A DNA stretch of 64,000 nt, from contig JACAXG010000028.1 in the NCBI GenBank assembly GCA_018881555.1, positions 1,973,143 to 2,037,142 on the forward strand, read 5' to 3'. Below the pieces are notes generated by a model that saw only the letters and a list, made by a program, of their open reading frames with translations, did no database searches and was not told the origin of the DNA. Below, one piece after another: positions 47,039 through 59,388 of this stretch. Both the position numbers and the translations under genes were made by a program. How positions within the stretch are numbered: position 1 is the first letter of the stretch; every line of letters starts with the position of its first letter. The DNA comes from Amblyornis subalaris (Eukaryota; Chordata; Aves; Passeriformes; Ptilonorhynchidae).

Positions 47039-47693
47039 CCTGAGCTTGGGCTGTTCCCCTGCCCCTTCCCAGGGAAAAGGACACAATTCCAAGATGCAGC
47101 CTGCATGGAACAGGGAAAATCCCGAGCAGCTCCCGTCAGAGCTGTCGGAAGTGAGGGAACGCCCTGGAGCAGCTCCCGGGGCAGCTGGAGCTGTAATTCC
47201 AGCCTGGAGAGGAGCCGGAGCCTGTAATTCCAGCCCTGGATAATCATCTCCTGTCTGCTCCGGGATTGTCTGGGATCATCCCTCGGGTCCTGCTCCTGCC
47301 TCTCACCGCTCCTTCCNGAGGCTCCCGGAGCTTTTCCATGTCCTCCGGACAGGCTCCGGTGGTTTTTATCCCTCCCCTCNGAGGCGCTGAAAGGTGGGAA
47401 TGGCCGAGCCTGCCCCCGGGCGCCATCCCACTCCCACATCCCGGTGCTCCCAGCTCTCTCCTGAGCCCACAGTGGGAATTTTCCGCTCTCCAAGCCCCTC
47501 CACGCTNGGAGCGACCTCGGAGCTCCCTCCAAACCCCCAAATCCGTGAGCCTTTGGAGCTGTGATTCCAGGGGGTTTGGAAGGGATCATCTCCTCCTGCC
47601 CTCGGGGATGGATCCTGATCCCCCCCAAGATGCTGGGAATGGGAATTTGGGGATGCTCTGCCCTAATCTTGTGGCTTTGAGTGCTGGGGGATG

Positions 47694-47972
47694 TCGGGAT
47701 TGGGATGGGGCAGCATTCCAGAGGGATTTGGGGGAAGGAGGCTGCTGGGATTGGGATGGGGCAGCATTCCAGAGGGATTTGGAGGAAGGAGGATGCTGGG
47801 ATTGGGATGGGGCAGCATTCCAGAGGGATTTGGAGGAAGGAGGCTGCTGGGGGGCATTGGGATTGGGATGGCAGCATTCCAGAGGGATTTGGGGGAAGGA
47901 GGCTGCTGGCGTGCATCAGGATTGGGATGGGGCAGCATTCCAGAGGGATTTGGAGGAAGGAGGCTGCTGGGG
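47694..47972. repeat. 51-60 bp minisatellite, five copies
   Basis: Units share GGGATTGGGATGGGGCAGCA, TTCCAGAGGGATTTGGAGGA and AGGAGGCTGCT; two copies carry extra bases after the last block. Confidence 0.96.
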
Positions 47973-48280
47973 TTCCCATGGGGCAGGAATGTTTTGGGAA
48001 GGGATGCTCCGGCGCCATCCCCCAGAGCGGAGCTCTCCGTTTCCAGCCGGAAGCGATCCCAGGTTTCTTGCAGCTTGGGGTGGCAGTTGTGGGGAATCCA
48101 GGTGGGATTATTCCTGTCTCCTTTGTCCTTTCTGGCTCATTCCCCTGGATCCAGGCAGCAGGANGTGGCTCATCCCTGCAGGAGCCTTTGACACCCCAAG
48201 AGCCAATTGTAAAGGGAAAAAAGGCCTGGAATGGCATGGAAAACACTTCAGGGATCCACCTTCCTGCTGTCGCACGGCTC

Positions 48281-48388
48281 ATGGAATCCTGGAACGGTTT
48301 GGGTTGGGATGGACCTGAAATCCCATCCATTCCCACCTCCCGCTATCCCAGGGTGCTCCAGCCTGGCCTGGGACATTTCCAGAGGANG
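48281..48388 (-). mobile_element. CR1 LINE 3' end fragment
   Basis: ATGGAATCCTGGAACGGTTT, GGGATGGACCTGAAATCCCA and CTCCCGCTATCCCAGGGTGC. Confidence 0.9.
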
Positions 48389-51300
48389 GAAATTCCCAAT
48401 TTCCCTGGGCACAGAGGTTTCCCAGCCCTCCAGGAGGCCGGGAGAGGCTGGATCACGGATGGGGCTGAGCCCGAGGGCCTGCCTCGGATTCCCTTCTCAT
48501 CCCCATCCAGAGGAAATCCCGAATCCTTGCGGGATCTCCCCTCGGCGCTGCCGCCAAACCCTCCCGGCCGGGAACCGCTTCCAGCGGAGCACCTGGACAC
48601 GATCCAGAGGGCAGGGAGGAAAAGCTCCCAACCCCAAATTTCCAGGATTAAAGGAGGTGTAAGAACTCAGGGAAAAAAAGGTGCTCCGAATGCAGCTTTT
48701 CCCTGCGGCTTCCCGGGGCCCGGAGCTGTTCCGGAGCCTCGCTTTGATTTTTGCCGTCGTCCTCCTTTCCCATGGAAACCTTTTCTTTTCCATGCCTTTG
48801 GAAAGCTGGCGGCTCCGAGGGAAGAAAGGATTTTTAAATAGAGCGCATTGTGACGGAAATTGGGGAGGTTTTTTTGGGAAGTGCATTGGGAATATCTGCT
48901 TTCTCTCCCTCTCCCTTGGAGAGCTGCGTTTTCCGGCGCTGGAACGAGGTTATTTAAGGAATTTTTAGTGGTGATTTTCATGGAATTACTGCGGGGCGGC
49001 AAACGAGGAACTGGGTCGCTGCTCTTTGGGATATGGGAGAGAATTCCTGCCTCCCCAGCCGGCCCCGGAGACCTGGGATGATCCCTGGGATCATCTCCTC
49101 TTCCCGTGGCATGGAATAGCAGTGCCGGGATGCCAGCGGGAGATCCCCACAGGCAGGGAATTCCCCAGGGATTTTTTTTAGTGGGAAGGACCGGCAGTTC
49201 CCGGGTGACTTTCCCGGGATATTTCCCTGCCCCCCGCANCCCCTCTGGCTCCTTCCCACCTTCCCGAGCCGCTCCCGGTGTCCGTAAAGGAATGGGGTCA
49301 CTCCCGGCCCTGCGGTATCCAGGGCAGNGTTTTCCAGCTCCTTCCAAGCCTTGGAAGCAGCGCGGGGAGCTGGGAAGTGCTTTGTGTTTTTCCGATGCCT
49401 CAGGACGGTCCTAATGGGAATTTTTCAGCCTTAATTAACTCGGGAGCCGGGAGGAGGCTCGGGAAGCTCGGAATTCCTCTGGAAGCTGCCTCGTTGCTCC
49501 TCCTGGCATCGCTCCGGAGCTGATTCCCTGGGAGAGCAGGGAATTCATCCCGCCCGGGGCTGCATTCCTTCCGCCTTTTCCCTTTCCCGCTCCGAGGCGG
49601 AGCAGGATCGTGCTCCGCCGTATCCCAGAGGCTGGAATGCGCGCCGGGGATGGATGCGGTGGGAAAGCTGCGCCCGGGGGAGGATGGAGCAGAGGATGAT
49701 CCCTTTGGAATGGGACAGAATGGATTTTCCTGCCCTGCCGTTGTCCTTTCTCCCCACGGACACGCCCGGGGACAGGGAAAGGGAGATCCAGGGGCTGGGA
49801 AAGGAGTCCTAATCCTTCCTAATGGGATCAAATCCATCCTGGAGCTGAGCTCCTCCCCAGAGGCCTCCTGAGTGGGGTCATTAGCACTGATGAGGGATCT
49901 GACTCTCCCTGGGAACAGGGAAATCGGGAAGGCTTGGAGAGGGATGGTCCTGGCAGAACGAATCCATTGATTTCCAGGATTTTGGGAATTCCCTCCCTCT
50001 GCAGTGCTTTTGTTTCTCGCTCTCCTTCCCCCTTTCCCCTTTTCGGTTTGGCCGGAAAGGTTTCCGAGGAAAAGTCCTAAATCTGCAGGGTTTGCCGCCG
50101 GTTTGGCTCCCTTTCCCTCTGNCCGGAGCATCCCACGGGAGCGGCGCCATTCCCGGCGGGATGGAGGCTCCTGGCAGGCAGGGAGGAGGGAAAGGCTGGG
50201 CGGGAAGTGCCCCCCGAGTGATCGGATCCGTCACAGGGACAAAGGATTTTGGGGGCAGAGAACACGGAGGATCCCAAAATTCCCTAAATGGNGATTCCTG
50301 GAATGCCCAAACCCTTCCGAGCTGCGTGTGGCTCATGGGAGCCATTCCAGCTGCAGTGGGATGGGNATTGATCCCAGAGTTTGCCACTTAGGAGTTAAAA
50401 GTTGCTCCTCAGGTGTCTCCTCTCTGCTCCTGGCTCCTTTTCCCAAGTTTTCCNGCCCCTGGATGCGTTGGAATCCTTCCCCAGGGTGTGACGGGTGCGG
50501 CGTCTGAGGCGCTCCCGATTTCCCGCCTGTTTCCTATGGAAATTTCCTCCCGGGGGAAGCCGGCCAGTGGGAGGGAGAGGGAAAGGCTTCCAGGCAGCAT
50601 CGGAGGGAAAACATCTCCCAGGTTTTTCCGGGATCCGAGGCGCAGGAAGATGTGACAGTTTTGTCTGGAGCCGTGGGATGTGCAAAGGCAGGGGAGGAGC
50701 TGGAGAACACAAATCATTCCCAGCCAGCAGGGCCCGATTCCCGGGATGCGCTCCGATTCCCGGGATGCGCTCCGCTTCCCTGCTCCGTTCCCGGAGCTGG
50801 TGAAGCCTCAACGCCCATCCCGAGGAATTGGACGATGGAACCGAATTCCCGGGAAAGGCGTGGAGGGCTCATTTCCCCTCGGCTCTAAACGGAGCGATTC
50901 CTGCTCGACTCCAGGGGTTTGGGGAGCAATTCCAAGCGATTCTATGGAATTGTTAGAGCCAAATCCCTTTGCTGGATAGGCACATTCAGAAGGAAACAAA
51001 ACCAGAGCTGGGAGAATTCCCTGTTTATCTCCTTCCCACACCTCGCTTGGAATTTGATGTGTGTTGCCTTTTCCTTGTCTNCTGGTGATTCTGGAGCATC
51101 CGAGATCCCTGGAGCTCTGGAAACTCGGGATAAAGTTAGCCATTCCTCAATGTGAGCCCTGGGTGCTGCAGGATCTCACTGACACGGATCAGGAATTCCC
51201 AGATCCGGGACACAGCTCGGGAAAAGGCACCTCCTGCCGGGCTGCAATCCCAGCATTTCCTCATCCAGGAAAAATAAACGTTATCCGAGCGGATTCAATG

Positions 51301-51675
51301 GGATGGGCAGGAAGCAATGAGCTTCCCGTCAGTGTGGGCTCTTCCTTCCCTNAGGGAAGCACGGAAGGAATGGGAGAAGGAATCAGAGCCGTGCTCAGGG
51401 GCAAATTTATCGGGAAGCTGCTTTGCCTCTGGAAGGGNTATCTTCAAACTCTTCCAGAGAACGCAGGAGCTTCCAGGATTTTTGGGAAGAACCCGGGATT
51501 TTCCCTCCTTTCCTACTTCCAGCTGCCTTGTTTCCTNGGGGAAACTCGGGAGATCAGCTGTGCCTTGTGGGATGCGGAAGGATGATTTTAGGGGCTGGAA
51601 TTCGGACCGGGGCCNTTAAAACAGGGAACGAATCCTTTTTCCACATCCTTTTCCTTCTNTTCCCCCTTCCTCCAG

Positions 51676-51991
51676 GACGTACAACCTGACCTTCCTGCAT
51701 CCCTACTACCGGCCGGACGAGGCCGAGGAGAATCCCTTCATCTGCTCCTCGCACCGGGAGAACGGGATGCAGCGCTGCTCCAACATTCCCACCAGGAAGG
51801 AGTACAAGGTGGAGTGCACGCTGAGCATGGATTCCTACGCTCCGGGCCTCTCCGGCGCCGATCCCGGCAGCAGGAATTCCTGCATCAACTGGAACCAGTA
51901 CTACAACGTGTGCATGGCCGGAGACCTCAACCCGCACAACGGCGCCATCAACTTCGACAACATCGGATACGCCTGGATCGCCATTTTCCAG
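51676..51991 (+). CDS. CACNA1H: CACNA1H exon: domain I turret and pore helix start
   Basis: This is the largest exon in the window (105 complete codons after one leading base). It starts [20 protein letters not shown], giving an Asn-Leu-Thr sequon in the same place as in human CACNA1H, and then has cysteines in FICSS, QRCSN, VECTL, NSCINW and NVCMAG, which with the one in the previous exon make the six conserved T-type turret cysteines. The middle (roughly residues 40-68, from RKEYKV to PGSR) is the most divergent part, as in other vertebrates. It ends [17 protein letters not shown], the start of the pore helix. The acceptor is CTTCCTCCAG and the donor is GTAGGA, the weakest donor of the set. 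Confidence 0.97.
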
Positions 51992-53941
51992 GTAGGATCC
52001 TCCCCCCAAATGGCGTTTTCCCTGGGTTTTGGTGGGTTTGTCGTGNTTTTTGGGCTCGGGAATGTTTTGGAGGAAGGGATTCGCCGGTCCCTGAGCGAAG
52101 CAAATGAGGGAACGGGGAATAAAGGATGTTTTGAATGTGTTTTGGAAGGTGGGAAAAGTATTTTCCGAGGAGGGAAAAACTTGTGGTGAATTCCGCCTCT
52201 CCGGATGACAGGAATCCCAGGGATTTCTGGGAGCGGGGATTTGTTGTTGTGTTTATCAGGAAAGTGGGAATGGTGTCGAGGTTNTTAAGGAAGACTTCCT
52301 AAAATGTAGGAAGCTGGCACGGCTTAGGCTTGGTTCTAAGATCACTGCTGAGCACGGAATGCTGGAAGCGGGAAAAAATCCCTTCCGGCCNGAATTCCCG
52401 CGTGGAAATCCTTCCCACGGGGAAGTTGAGTCTCTCTTCGCTTCTCGCTCAGACCGAGGACAAAACACTCCGGAAACTGAAGGTTTTTCCAAGGATTTGC
52501 AGCTCTGGAGCGCTGGAGAGCTCATCCACCCAGCCCAGTTGGAATGATCCATGGATTCTTTTCCATTTAGAATGGGCTTTTCCCGGTTTTAACGTGTTTC
52601 TTTGGCACTGCGTTACTCCTGGAATGCGGGAGACATCCGATCCTGGAGGAGGGAAGGATCCTTCCCGCTTTGTTAACAAGGAATAATTGATCACTCGGAG
52701 CTCTACGCTGAATTCGGGAATTTCCCTCCAGACCCGCGTTATTCCGTGAATTTCGTAACTTCCCGTTTTCCCCCGGGAGCCGTAGAGTGGGGAATGTTTG
52801 CTCCGAGCGTCTTCCCTGCCCTCCTGCTGCTCCCTTTGGATCAAAGTGCTGGTGCCAGAGGGTTCGGGCAGATCCCGCCGGGCTCTGCGGGAAAACGCTT
52901 TGGTTTTCCCCTGGAATCAGTGAGGAAGAGAGGATAAAAGGAAGAGGGAATTCTCCTTTCCCTGCCCTTGCAGAGCTGGGGGATGTGCCCAGATCCCCCA
53001 GGAGATCCAGGGAAAGGATACTGAGGACAAGCAGGAGCTTCTCCAAGGGTTCTGCTTCCTTTTCCCTTCCAGAGCCTTTCCGTGGGCTGCACGTTTTCCA
53101 TCCCACCCTAGCCTTTGGTTCCCTCGCCCTGGAAAGGGGCAGATTATTTCGGGAAGGACATCCCAGCCCTGGGAGAGCTTCCAGCCGGTTCCTTTGGGCA
53201 CAGCCGTGTCTGGAAAAGTTGGATTTTGTGTCCTTGGATCCTTCTGGCAGCTGCCAGGAGCTTTTAGTGCTGCTGAGTCCATCCAAACGCTCCGGAGGTT
53301 TTCCAGCCAAAATCCCTCCTTACGTCTTTATTCCTTTTGGAAGGGAGGGCTCGTTATTGGAAGCTGGGAATGGCTTAATTCCAGGTGGAGAGGCAGCTGC
53401 TGGAGCAAGGCTCTGGATCAGCCTGGATGTGGGAAGAATAAGTCATTGGTGTGAGGGCTGAGGCGCTCAATCCCAACAATCGCTGGGAGCAGGGAACATT
53501 GAGCCGATAAAGCCATGGAATTGTGCTCTCATCCCATTTAACAGCTGGAGCCGGACAGCACCAGCTCAGCAGTTGGATGAGAGCTCCGAGGAAATGGTGC
53601 AGAAAGGACAAGTGATGGGTTTGGGAACTCGGGAGCTTCCCTGGGGATTGAATTACTGGGATNAGTCCGGGCCGATTGTCCGGAGCCGTTGTTCCGCGGG
53701 ATCAGGAATCCGCGGTGCTCCGCGGGAGTGCTGGTGTGGAGTGAGCCTGGAGGTCTGGCACGGCTCCAGTGGGCATCGTGGATGGAGCTTCCCTCGGGAT
53801 TTATCCCGAATGAGCTGGGATCCGCTCGGTTTGTTCAGCCTGGGAAGGAGGCGGCGTNGGGGTGACCTTCCAGGACCTGAAGGAGCTGACAGGAAAGTGG
53901 GAAGAGGCTTTTTCCAAGGGTCTGGAGTGCCAGGACACAGG

Positions 53942-54198
53942 GAATGGCTTCCCACTGCCAGGGGGCAGGGATAGATGGGATAACGGGAAGGAATCCTTCC
54001 CTGGGAGGGTGGGGAGGGCCTGGCACAGATTCCCAGGGAAGCTGTGGCTGCCCCATCCCTGGGAGTGCCCAAGGCCGGGTTGGATGGGGCTTGGAGCAAC
54101 CTGGGATAGTGGGAGGTGTCCTTGCCCGTGGCAGGGCTGGGATAAGATGATCATTAAGGTCTCTCCCAACCCAAACCATTCCAGGATTCCATGATTCN
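53942..54198 (+). mobile_element. CR1 LINE 3' end
   Basis: One of the fullest copies: CACTGCCAGGGGGCAGGGAT, GGGAGGGTGGGGAGGGCCTG, GAAGCTGTGGCTGCCCCATC, GGAGCAACCTGGGATAGTGG and the tail CATTCCAGGATTCCATGATT. Confidence 0.96.
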
Positions 54199-54665
54199 GT
54201 GTGGTTTGGGAGCTGTCGGAAGGGAGTGGATGAAAGGAGCCCCTCAGGGAAGATCCAGAAGGAAGTTCCCAGATCCCAGGAATTTCCAGGGCCACAATCC
54301 GATGCAGTTCGACCACAACCCAACCGATCCAAAATCAGAGCTTTTCAGGGAAGTCTGAAGCTTCCCACTCCGGACCCTCCTGCCGACAGAGCCCTGAGGA
54401 GGCAGCAGGATGGGCGAGCTCTTCCAGCTGCCGGAACTGGGATTCGTTCAGGGATCTCCCATCCTGAACTTCCAAGAGCCGCGGCGGGCGACAGTGGGAA
54501 AACAGGGAAAGGACCTTCCGAGGGGAAGAGTCAGATACAGGAGAACCTGGAAATAAAAACATCTGGAAGTGACAGAGCCCATTCCATCCCCGGGTGTNGG
54601 GAAGGACGAGAATTCCTGGGAATGATTCATGTTTTGCCTCCCTCCGGCCTGGCGCCCGCGCTCGT

Positions 54666-54870
54666 CACAAAGGCCAATTAAGGAGGTTAATTAGCTGATT
54701 ACAGGCTCCGGGAAAAGAGGCGGAGCCATAATTAACCGCGGGATTTGGCACAACNTTGGGATCGCGCGGATTCCAGCCCNGGCGATCCGAGCGGTAATTA
54801 CAGGTAGCGAGGAATTAGCCGCCTCGGCGAAGCCCCACGGAATCGGGATTTCGCTGGAATTACCCACGGC
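54666..54870. promoter_or_regulatory. Cluster of TAATTA-type homeodomain motifs
   Basis: GGCCAATTAAGGAGGTTAAT, TAGCTGATTACAGG, CATAATTAACCG, GCGGTAATTACAGG, GAATTAGCC and GGAATTACCC occur within 200 bases of otherwise GC-rich, repeat-free DNA. The clustering suggests an enhancer; conservation was not tested. Confidence 0.35.
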
Positions 54871-55770
54871 CCCAGCCGAGCAACCGAAAGCTTCCCACCT
54901 CCCTGAGAGCAGAATTCCTGGTAAAATAAAAGGGATTGGGAAGGCAGGGGGATGCACAGTTTGGGAAGAAGGGATATTTAGACTGCTTTGTAAACCATGG
55001 AATCATTGCCGGGATGATTCCGTGGGTAATTTGTGGGAAAGTAGGACCTGTCCTGGGATTTCGTGCCAGGGGTGATGCTTTGGGCAGAAGGTGAAGGGNT
55101 GGTGAAGCCGTGGATGGATCCAAGAGGAGATGAAGGGAATATCCTGTTCCGCCCTTCCTCCTTCCGGGATGTGGGACTGAACTTCGTGTCCAGAAAAATT
55201 CCATGGACATGCCAGGAAATATCCCCGTAATCCAGGAAATGCCCATCCACTCCGAGGGAGATCTGTCTGGCAATCCTGACCTCTTCTTCCCATGGATTTC
55301 AGCAGCGATCCCTTTTCCTAAGAGCTTCCCCCGTGCGAGACCCTCTTGGAATGAGCCCTTGGATGCAGCTCTGAGCCGTGGATCTTATCCCGGTGTTGCT
55401 GTTCGGAGCACATTTTGCTTCTCCGAGGTTTCCTTNGGAAGACATCCCGGCGAACGAGTTCATCAAGCCCTACGAGGAGCGCATTCCCAGCCCATCGCCG
55501 GGAATCCTCCCGGGAATTTTCCGCCTTNCGCAGCCCCCGTGCTGCTGTCAGGGAGAAGGAAAAGCCAGGTTGTGCTCGGGAGAGCTGCACAGCGGGATGA
55601 GCGTTCCCAGGAAAAGCTGAATCATCTGGAGAAAGGCATCTGGGAATTCAGGGTGTTCCCTCCGTGACTTCCAGGTGGAAAACTTCCCTTGGAACGCGGG
55701 CTCACCGAAGCCGTGGGGGTGGCACAGGACAGAGACCACCTTTGGGGCAGGGAAATCAGGGAATTGCTCC

Positions 55771-55856
55771 CACCCCAGGGACACCTTCCACTATCCCAGG
55801 CTGCTCCAAGCCCCATCCAACCTAGCCTTGGACACTTCCAGGGGTGGAGCTTCTCC
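55771..55856 (-). mobile_element. CR1 LINE 3' fragment
   Basis: CTTCCACTATCCCAGGCTGC, CCCCATCCAACCTAGCCTTG and GACACTTCCAGGGGTGGAGC. Confidence 0.88.
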
Positions 55857-56504
55857 GTGTGAATCCATTCCCCTCGTCCAATCCCTCTTGGATCCCACTG
55901 GGCTGCTCCTTCCTGGCAGGTGGATGTTACAGGGACCTTTTGGGAGCCTCTTTTCCCTGCTTTGATTCTGGAACCTTCCAGCTCCGGAATGGTTTCCACT
56001 CGATCCTGTCCTGGATCGCCGCAAACTTTTCCCTGGAAGTGACGGGGTCGGAGTTCTGCTGGTGTTGCTTTTGTTGATTTTTCCAGCCAAACAAACACCA
56101 ATCCCTGCTTTTGAGGAGCTCTCGTGCCGAGTGCCCCATCCCAAAATATCCAGCCCTTTGAAAGCAGCTCCGAGGGTGCTTCCCAGAGGGATTGGCTGCT
56201 TTTAGTTGGAAAATCTCTTTGGATTTGAAGTTTGGGAGGAATTGGCTCGTGTAGGACAGGGCAGAGAGGCCACCCCGATCCCAGGAGTGATCCCATAACC
56301 TGGGGGAGGCGTTGGATGGACACAGGAACCAGTGGAAGTTTGGACTTCCAAACCTCTGGAGTTTTGGGAGAGTTTCATCCCACCTCAATCATGGAATCTT
56401 GGATTTAAAACGGGAAGAGCAAGCCCTGGCCTAAACTGGAGTCTGGGTAGAAGATCAAGGAGCTGCTGGATTTGAGGAACATCCACAGTTGATCCCATGG
56501 GAAT

Positions 56505-56748
56505 GGCTGGAGCTGTCCCAGGGAAGGCTTGGGCTGGATATNAGGAAAAGATTCCTCACGCAGGGGTGAAGGCACTGACCAGGCTCCCAGGGAATGGGCA
56601 CATTCCCGAGGCTGCCAGAGCCATTTGGACAACGCTCCCAGGGATGCACAGGCTGGGATTGTTGGGGTGTCTGTGCAGGGCCTGGAGCTGGACTGGATGA
56701 TCCCTGTGGATCCCTTCCCACTCAGGATATTCCCAGACTCTGTGATTC
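56505..56748 (+). mobile_element. CR1 LINE 3' end, older subfamily
   Basis: GGGCTGGATATNAGGAAAAG, TTTGGACAACGCTCCCAGGG, TGGACTGGATGATCCCTGTG and the tail CTCAGGATATTCCCAGACTC. Its wording differs from the common copies here, indicating a separate CR1 subfamily. Confidence 0.88.
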
Positions 56749-57504
56749 TTCCAGGGAAACCTCACTTGGGTTCAATTGCCCCAAAACTTCATCCCGAGCC
56801 AAAGGTGCAGCTCCTTCATCCTGATTTCCTGTGCACCAATAATCCCTGATCTGANTTGGAATGAGCTGTGGAATCCTCCGAGCTGTGAGCAGAGATCCCA
56901 GCCTGGCTTTGCTTCCCTTTCCCGCCTGGAAAACCCTTCCTCTCCCGGCTCTGCCCTGCCATAAAACTCCGATTTACNGGGCCCTCCGTGCCGATGGAGC
57001 CGTGATTGCTGCACGTGGACACTCCCGTCCCTTCCCTGGGACACGGATCCTGCACCCAANCCGTGAACACGCAGGAGAATTATCCCGGAGAACCGAACCT
57101 CGGGAATACGGACTGGGGCGCGATTTGTGGGAGCAGCAGTTGGGTGAAACCGGGGAGGTTTTTGCTGGCATTTTTTAGGGTGAAACAGCAACAATTCAGC
57201 TTCTTTTTGGGGCCAAACTTGATTTTTGGGCTGGTTTTAAGCCCAGAGCTCCCCTTGGATGAGGTTTTGGCGTGTCTGACTTTATCCCACATTTTATTGC
57301 GCGCTTGGCTTCTCCAAACCCGCTCCCAACCGGCAGCGCTGCCCGGGGATCGCATTTACGGGGACAAATCGGAGAGGTCGAGAGTCCAGGACACGGAAAG
57401 ATGCACCATTCCCTATTTTCCACCTGCTTTCCGGAGCAGATTCCTGCTTTGCAAGGAANTTCTGAAGAAATGGCGACACGAGCGAGGCCTCAAAATCTCC
57501 TGGG

Positions 57505-58060
57505 GGTAATAAACCCATTTTTCCGAGCACGGAGGTTCCTTAACGAGATGGCTCAGGAGNATTTTAACGAGGAAAAAAATAGGGATCCGCTCGCCTTCCG
57601 AGCCNGTGGAATACTCCCTGGAATATTCGCCGGGCGGTGCTTGGGAGCCAAATCCGGGTCGCCCAGGAGGGTGGGATAATGAGAGGCTTCCAGAAACGGA
57701 TGCTAAAGGCCCTATAAAACTTCCTGGGGCCGTCAGGGTGATTAGAAGCTCTCAAAATTTATAATATTGGGCCTCTCCTCGATAAATTCGATGAAAATAT
57801 CAAAAAGCCTCACAGCAGGGCCAGGGAAACGAGGAGATATAAAGGGAATAATCCCAAACGCTCCTGGCCGAGCTCAGAGCTGCTGTGGGGTCCAGGATAA
57901 TCGATTTGGATGTAGATAATTCCCAGTTTTCCCCCCCCAAAGGACTCAATTTAGGCCAAAGAGTGCAAATCATCCACGTCAATCAAGACAAACGCTTCCA
58001 ATTTCTCCGGATTTCTGGAGAAATCAGACGGGCCCTGAGCTCAGCCAGCACCTGAAATCC
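57505..58060. promoter_or_regulatory. AT-rich repeat-free island, candidate conserved enhancer
   Basis: For 550 bases the GGAATTCC/ATCCC background almost stops. In its place are AAAATTTATAATATTGGGCC, GATAAATTCGATGAAAATAT, GATAATCGATTTGGATG and CGTCAATCAAGACAAACGC, motifs of the homeodomain, CUT/ONECUT and PBX kind. It is not open in any long frame and shows no splice-flanked coding match. Conservation is the obvious test. Confidence 0.4.
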
Positions 58061-58857
58061 TGGGATCGGAGGGAATTTCTGTGTTTAACGAGGGTGAGCT
58101 GCCGGTTCGGGCTCCGTGCTCCGGGAATCCGTCGCTCCCGACGGAGTTTGCTCGGGCGAGCGGAGCAGGGAAACGTTGCCATGAGACAGCTCCCGGCTGG
58201 GGCTTTGTGCGTTCATTCCTGATCCTCTCAGCCGCTTCCCAAACTTTTCCTGGAGCGATTGGTGGCACCTCGAGGTCGCTTTGGAGCTGCCCAGACCATC
58301 TGGCTCCAGCTTGAATCTTTAATCCCAATTTCCCTGGTGATTCTCCCTCTGCGGTGTCAGATTGGCTCGGGAAGAGCTGATTCCATCCCCAGAATCGGGG
58401 GAATGGGAATCAGGGGAGCGTCTTTATTGGAGCCGATGGAATCACTGTGGGATCCGGGGGGGATCGGGATCGCTGAAGGCTGGAAAAAATCATTAAATCT
58501 GGTTGGGTTCTGTCCACTCTCATCCTGTGGGCAAAAGGGAGCGAGGTGCTCGGGGATGCAGGATCCACGGAGTCAAAACCTGGCTGAGGGAGCTTCCCGG
58601 TAAATTCCNGCAGTGGTGGGAGAGAGGATTGGACGCAGGATTGAGGTTTTACTGCTCAACCTTATGGGTTTAACGGAGAGAAATGATTTNTCCCAGCCCT
58701 GTGGAAGAGGGGGAGGACTGAAGGATCCCTGAGCATCCCCCGGGACCCGCGTGGGGGTGAGGGGACAGCTCAGAAATCCTCTCCCCACGCTCCGGAGCGG
58801 CATCCAAGGATCTGGAGCAGGATCCAGCCCCACCCTGCCAATCATCCTTATTGAACC

Positions 58858-59165
58858 TTCCAGCTCTTTCCCTGCAGCCGCCGATTTCCCTGTGCCTCGC
58901 CCATCCCCCCCGTCGGAGCGGGATTAGGATGTGTTCTCACCCTCTTATCTCGCTGATAAGCGATTGTGGCTTTTTGTTGGAGGCTTGGAGCCGAGGCTCT
59001 TTCCTGGGGCTGGAGCAGGGATTAATTACCGAGGATGGATTGCTGGGAGTGGGGAGCACGGGGAAAGCGCTCCAGGCCTTTGGAAGACGCCGCTGGAGGG
59101 CTTGGAGGGGCAGTCGAGTGGNTTAATCACTCGGAGAGAGGGGAAAGTGGTTTTTCCGTAGTGGA
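58858..59165. promoter_or_regulatory. Unique island with an inverted GATA pair
   Basis: CTTATC at 58944-58949 and GATAAG at 58955-58960 form an inverted GATA pair five bases apart; GATTAATTACC follows at about 59020 and TTAATCACTCGG near 59122. No repeat or exon is visible. Confidence 0.35.
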
Positions 59166-59233
59166 ATAAGCAAAGCGGTGCTGGAAAAACCCATCCGTGT
59201 TCCTGGGAGAGCTGCTGGTTTCCCTCTGAGTTC

Positions 59234-59388
59234 GTGGAATCTCGGGGTGCTTTGGGTTGGAAAAAGGACCTTAAACCCATCCAGCTTGGGCAAGGGACAC
59301 CTCCCGCTATCCCAGGCTGCTCCAAGCCNCATCCAANCCGGCCTCNGGCANTTCCAGGGATGGGGCAGCCACGAATCCNAGGAGAAAC
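59234..59388 (-). mobile_element. CR1 LINE 3' end
   Basis: GTGGAATCTCGGGGTGCTTT, AAGGACCTTAAACCCATCCA and CTCCCGCTATCCCAGGCTGC; several N's fall inside it. Confidence 0.9.

Larger units (their letters stand above)
46507..51675 (+). other. CACNA1H: CACNA1H intron between S5 and turret exons
   Basis: This is a GT-AG intron of about 5.2 kb (GTGAGT to TCCTCCAG). It begins with an A/T-tract minisatellite 90 bases after the donor, then has a 51-bp minisatellite at 47.7-48.0 kb and a minus-strand CR1 end at 48.3 kb. From 48.4 to 51.6 kb I see nothing beyond the general GGAATTCC-rich background. Confidence 0.9.
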
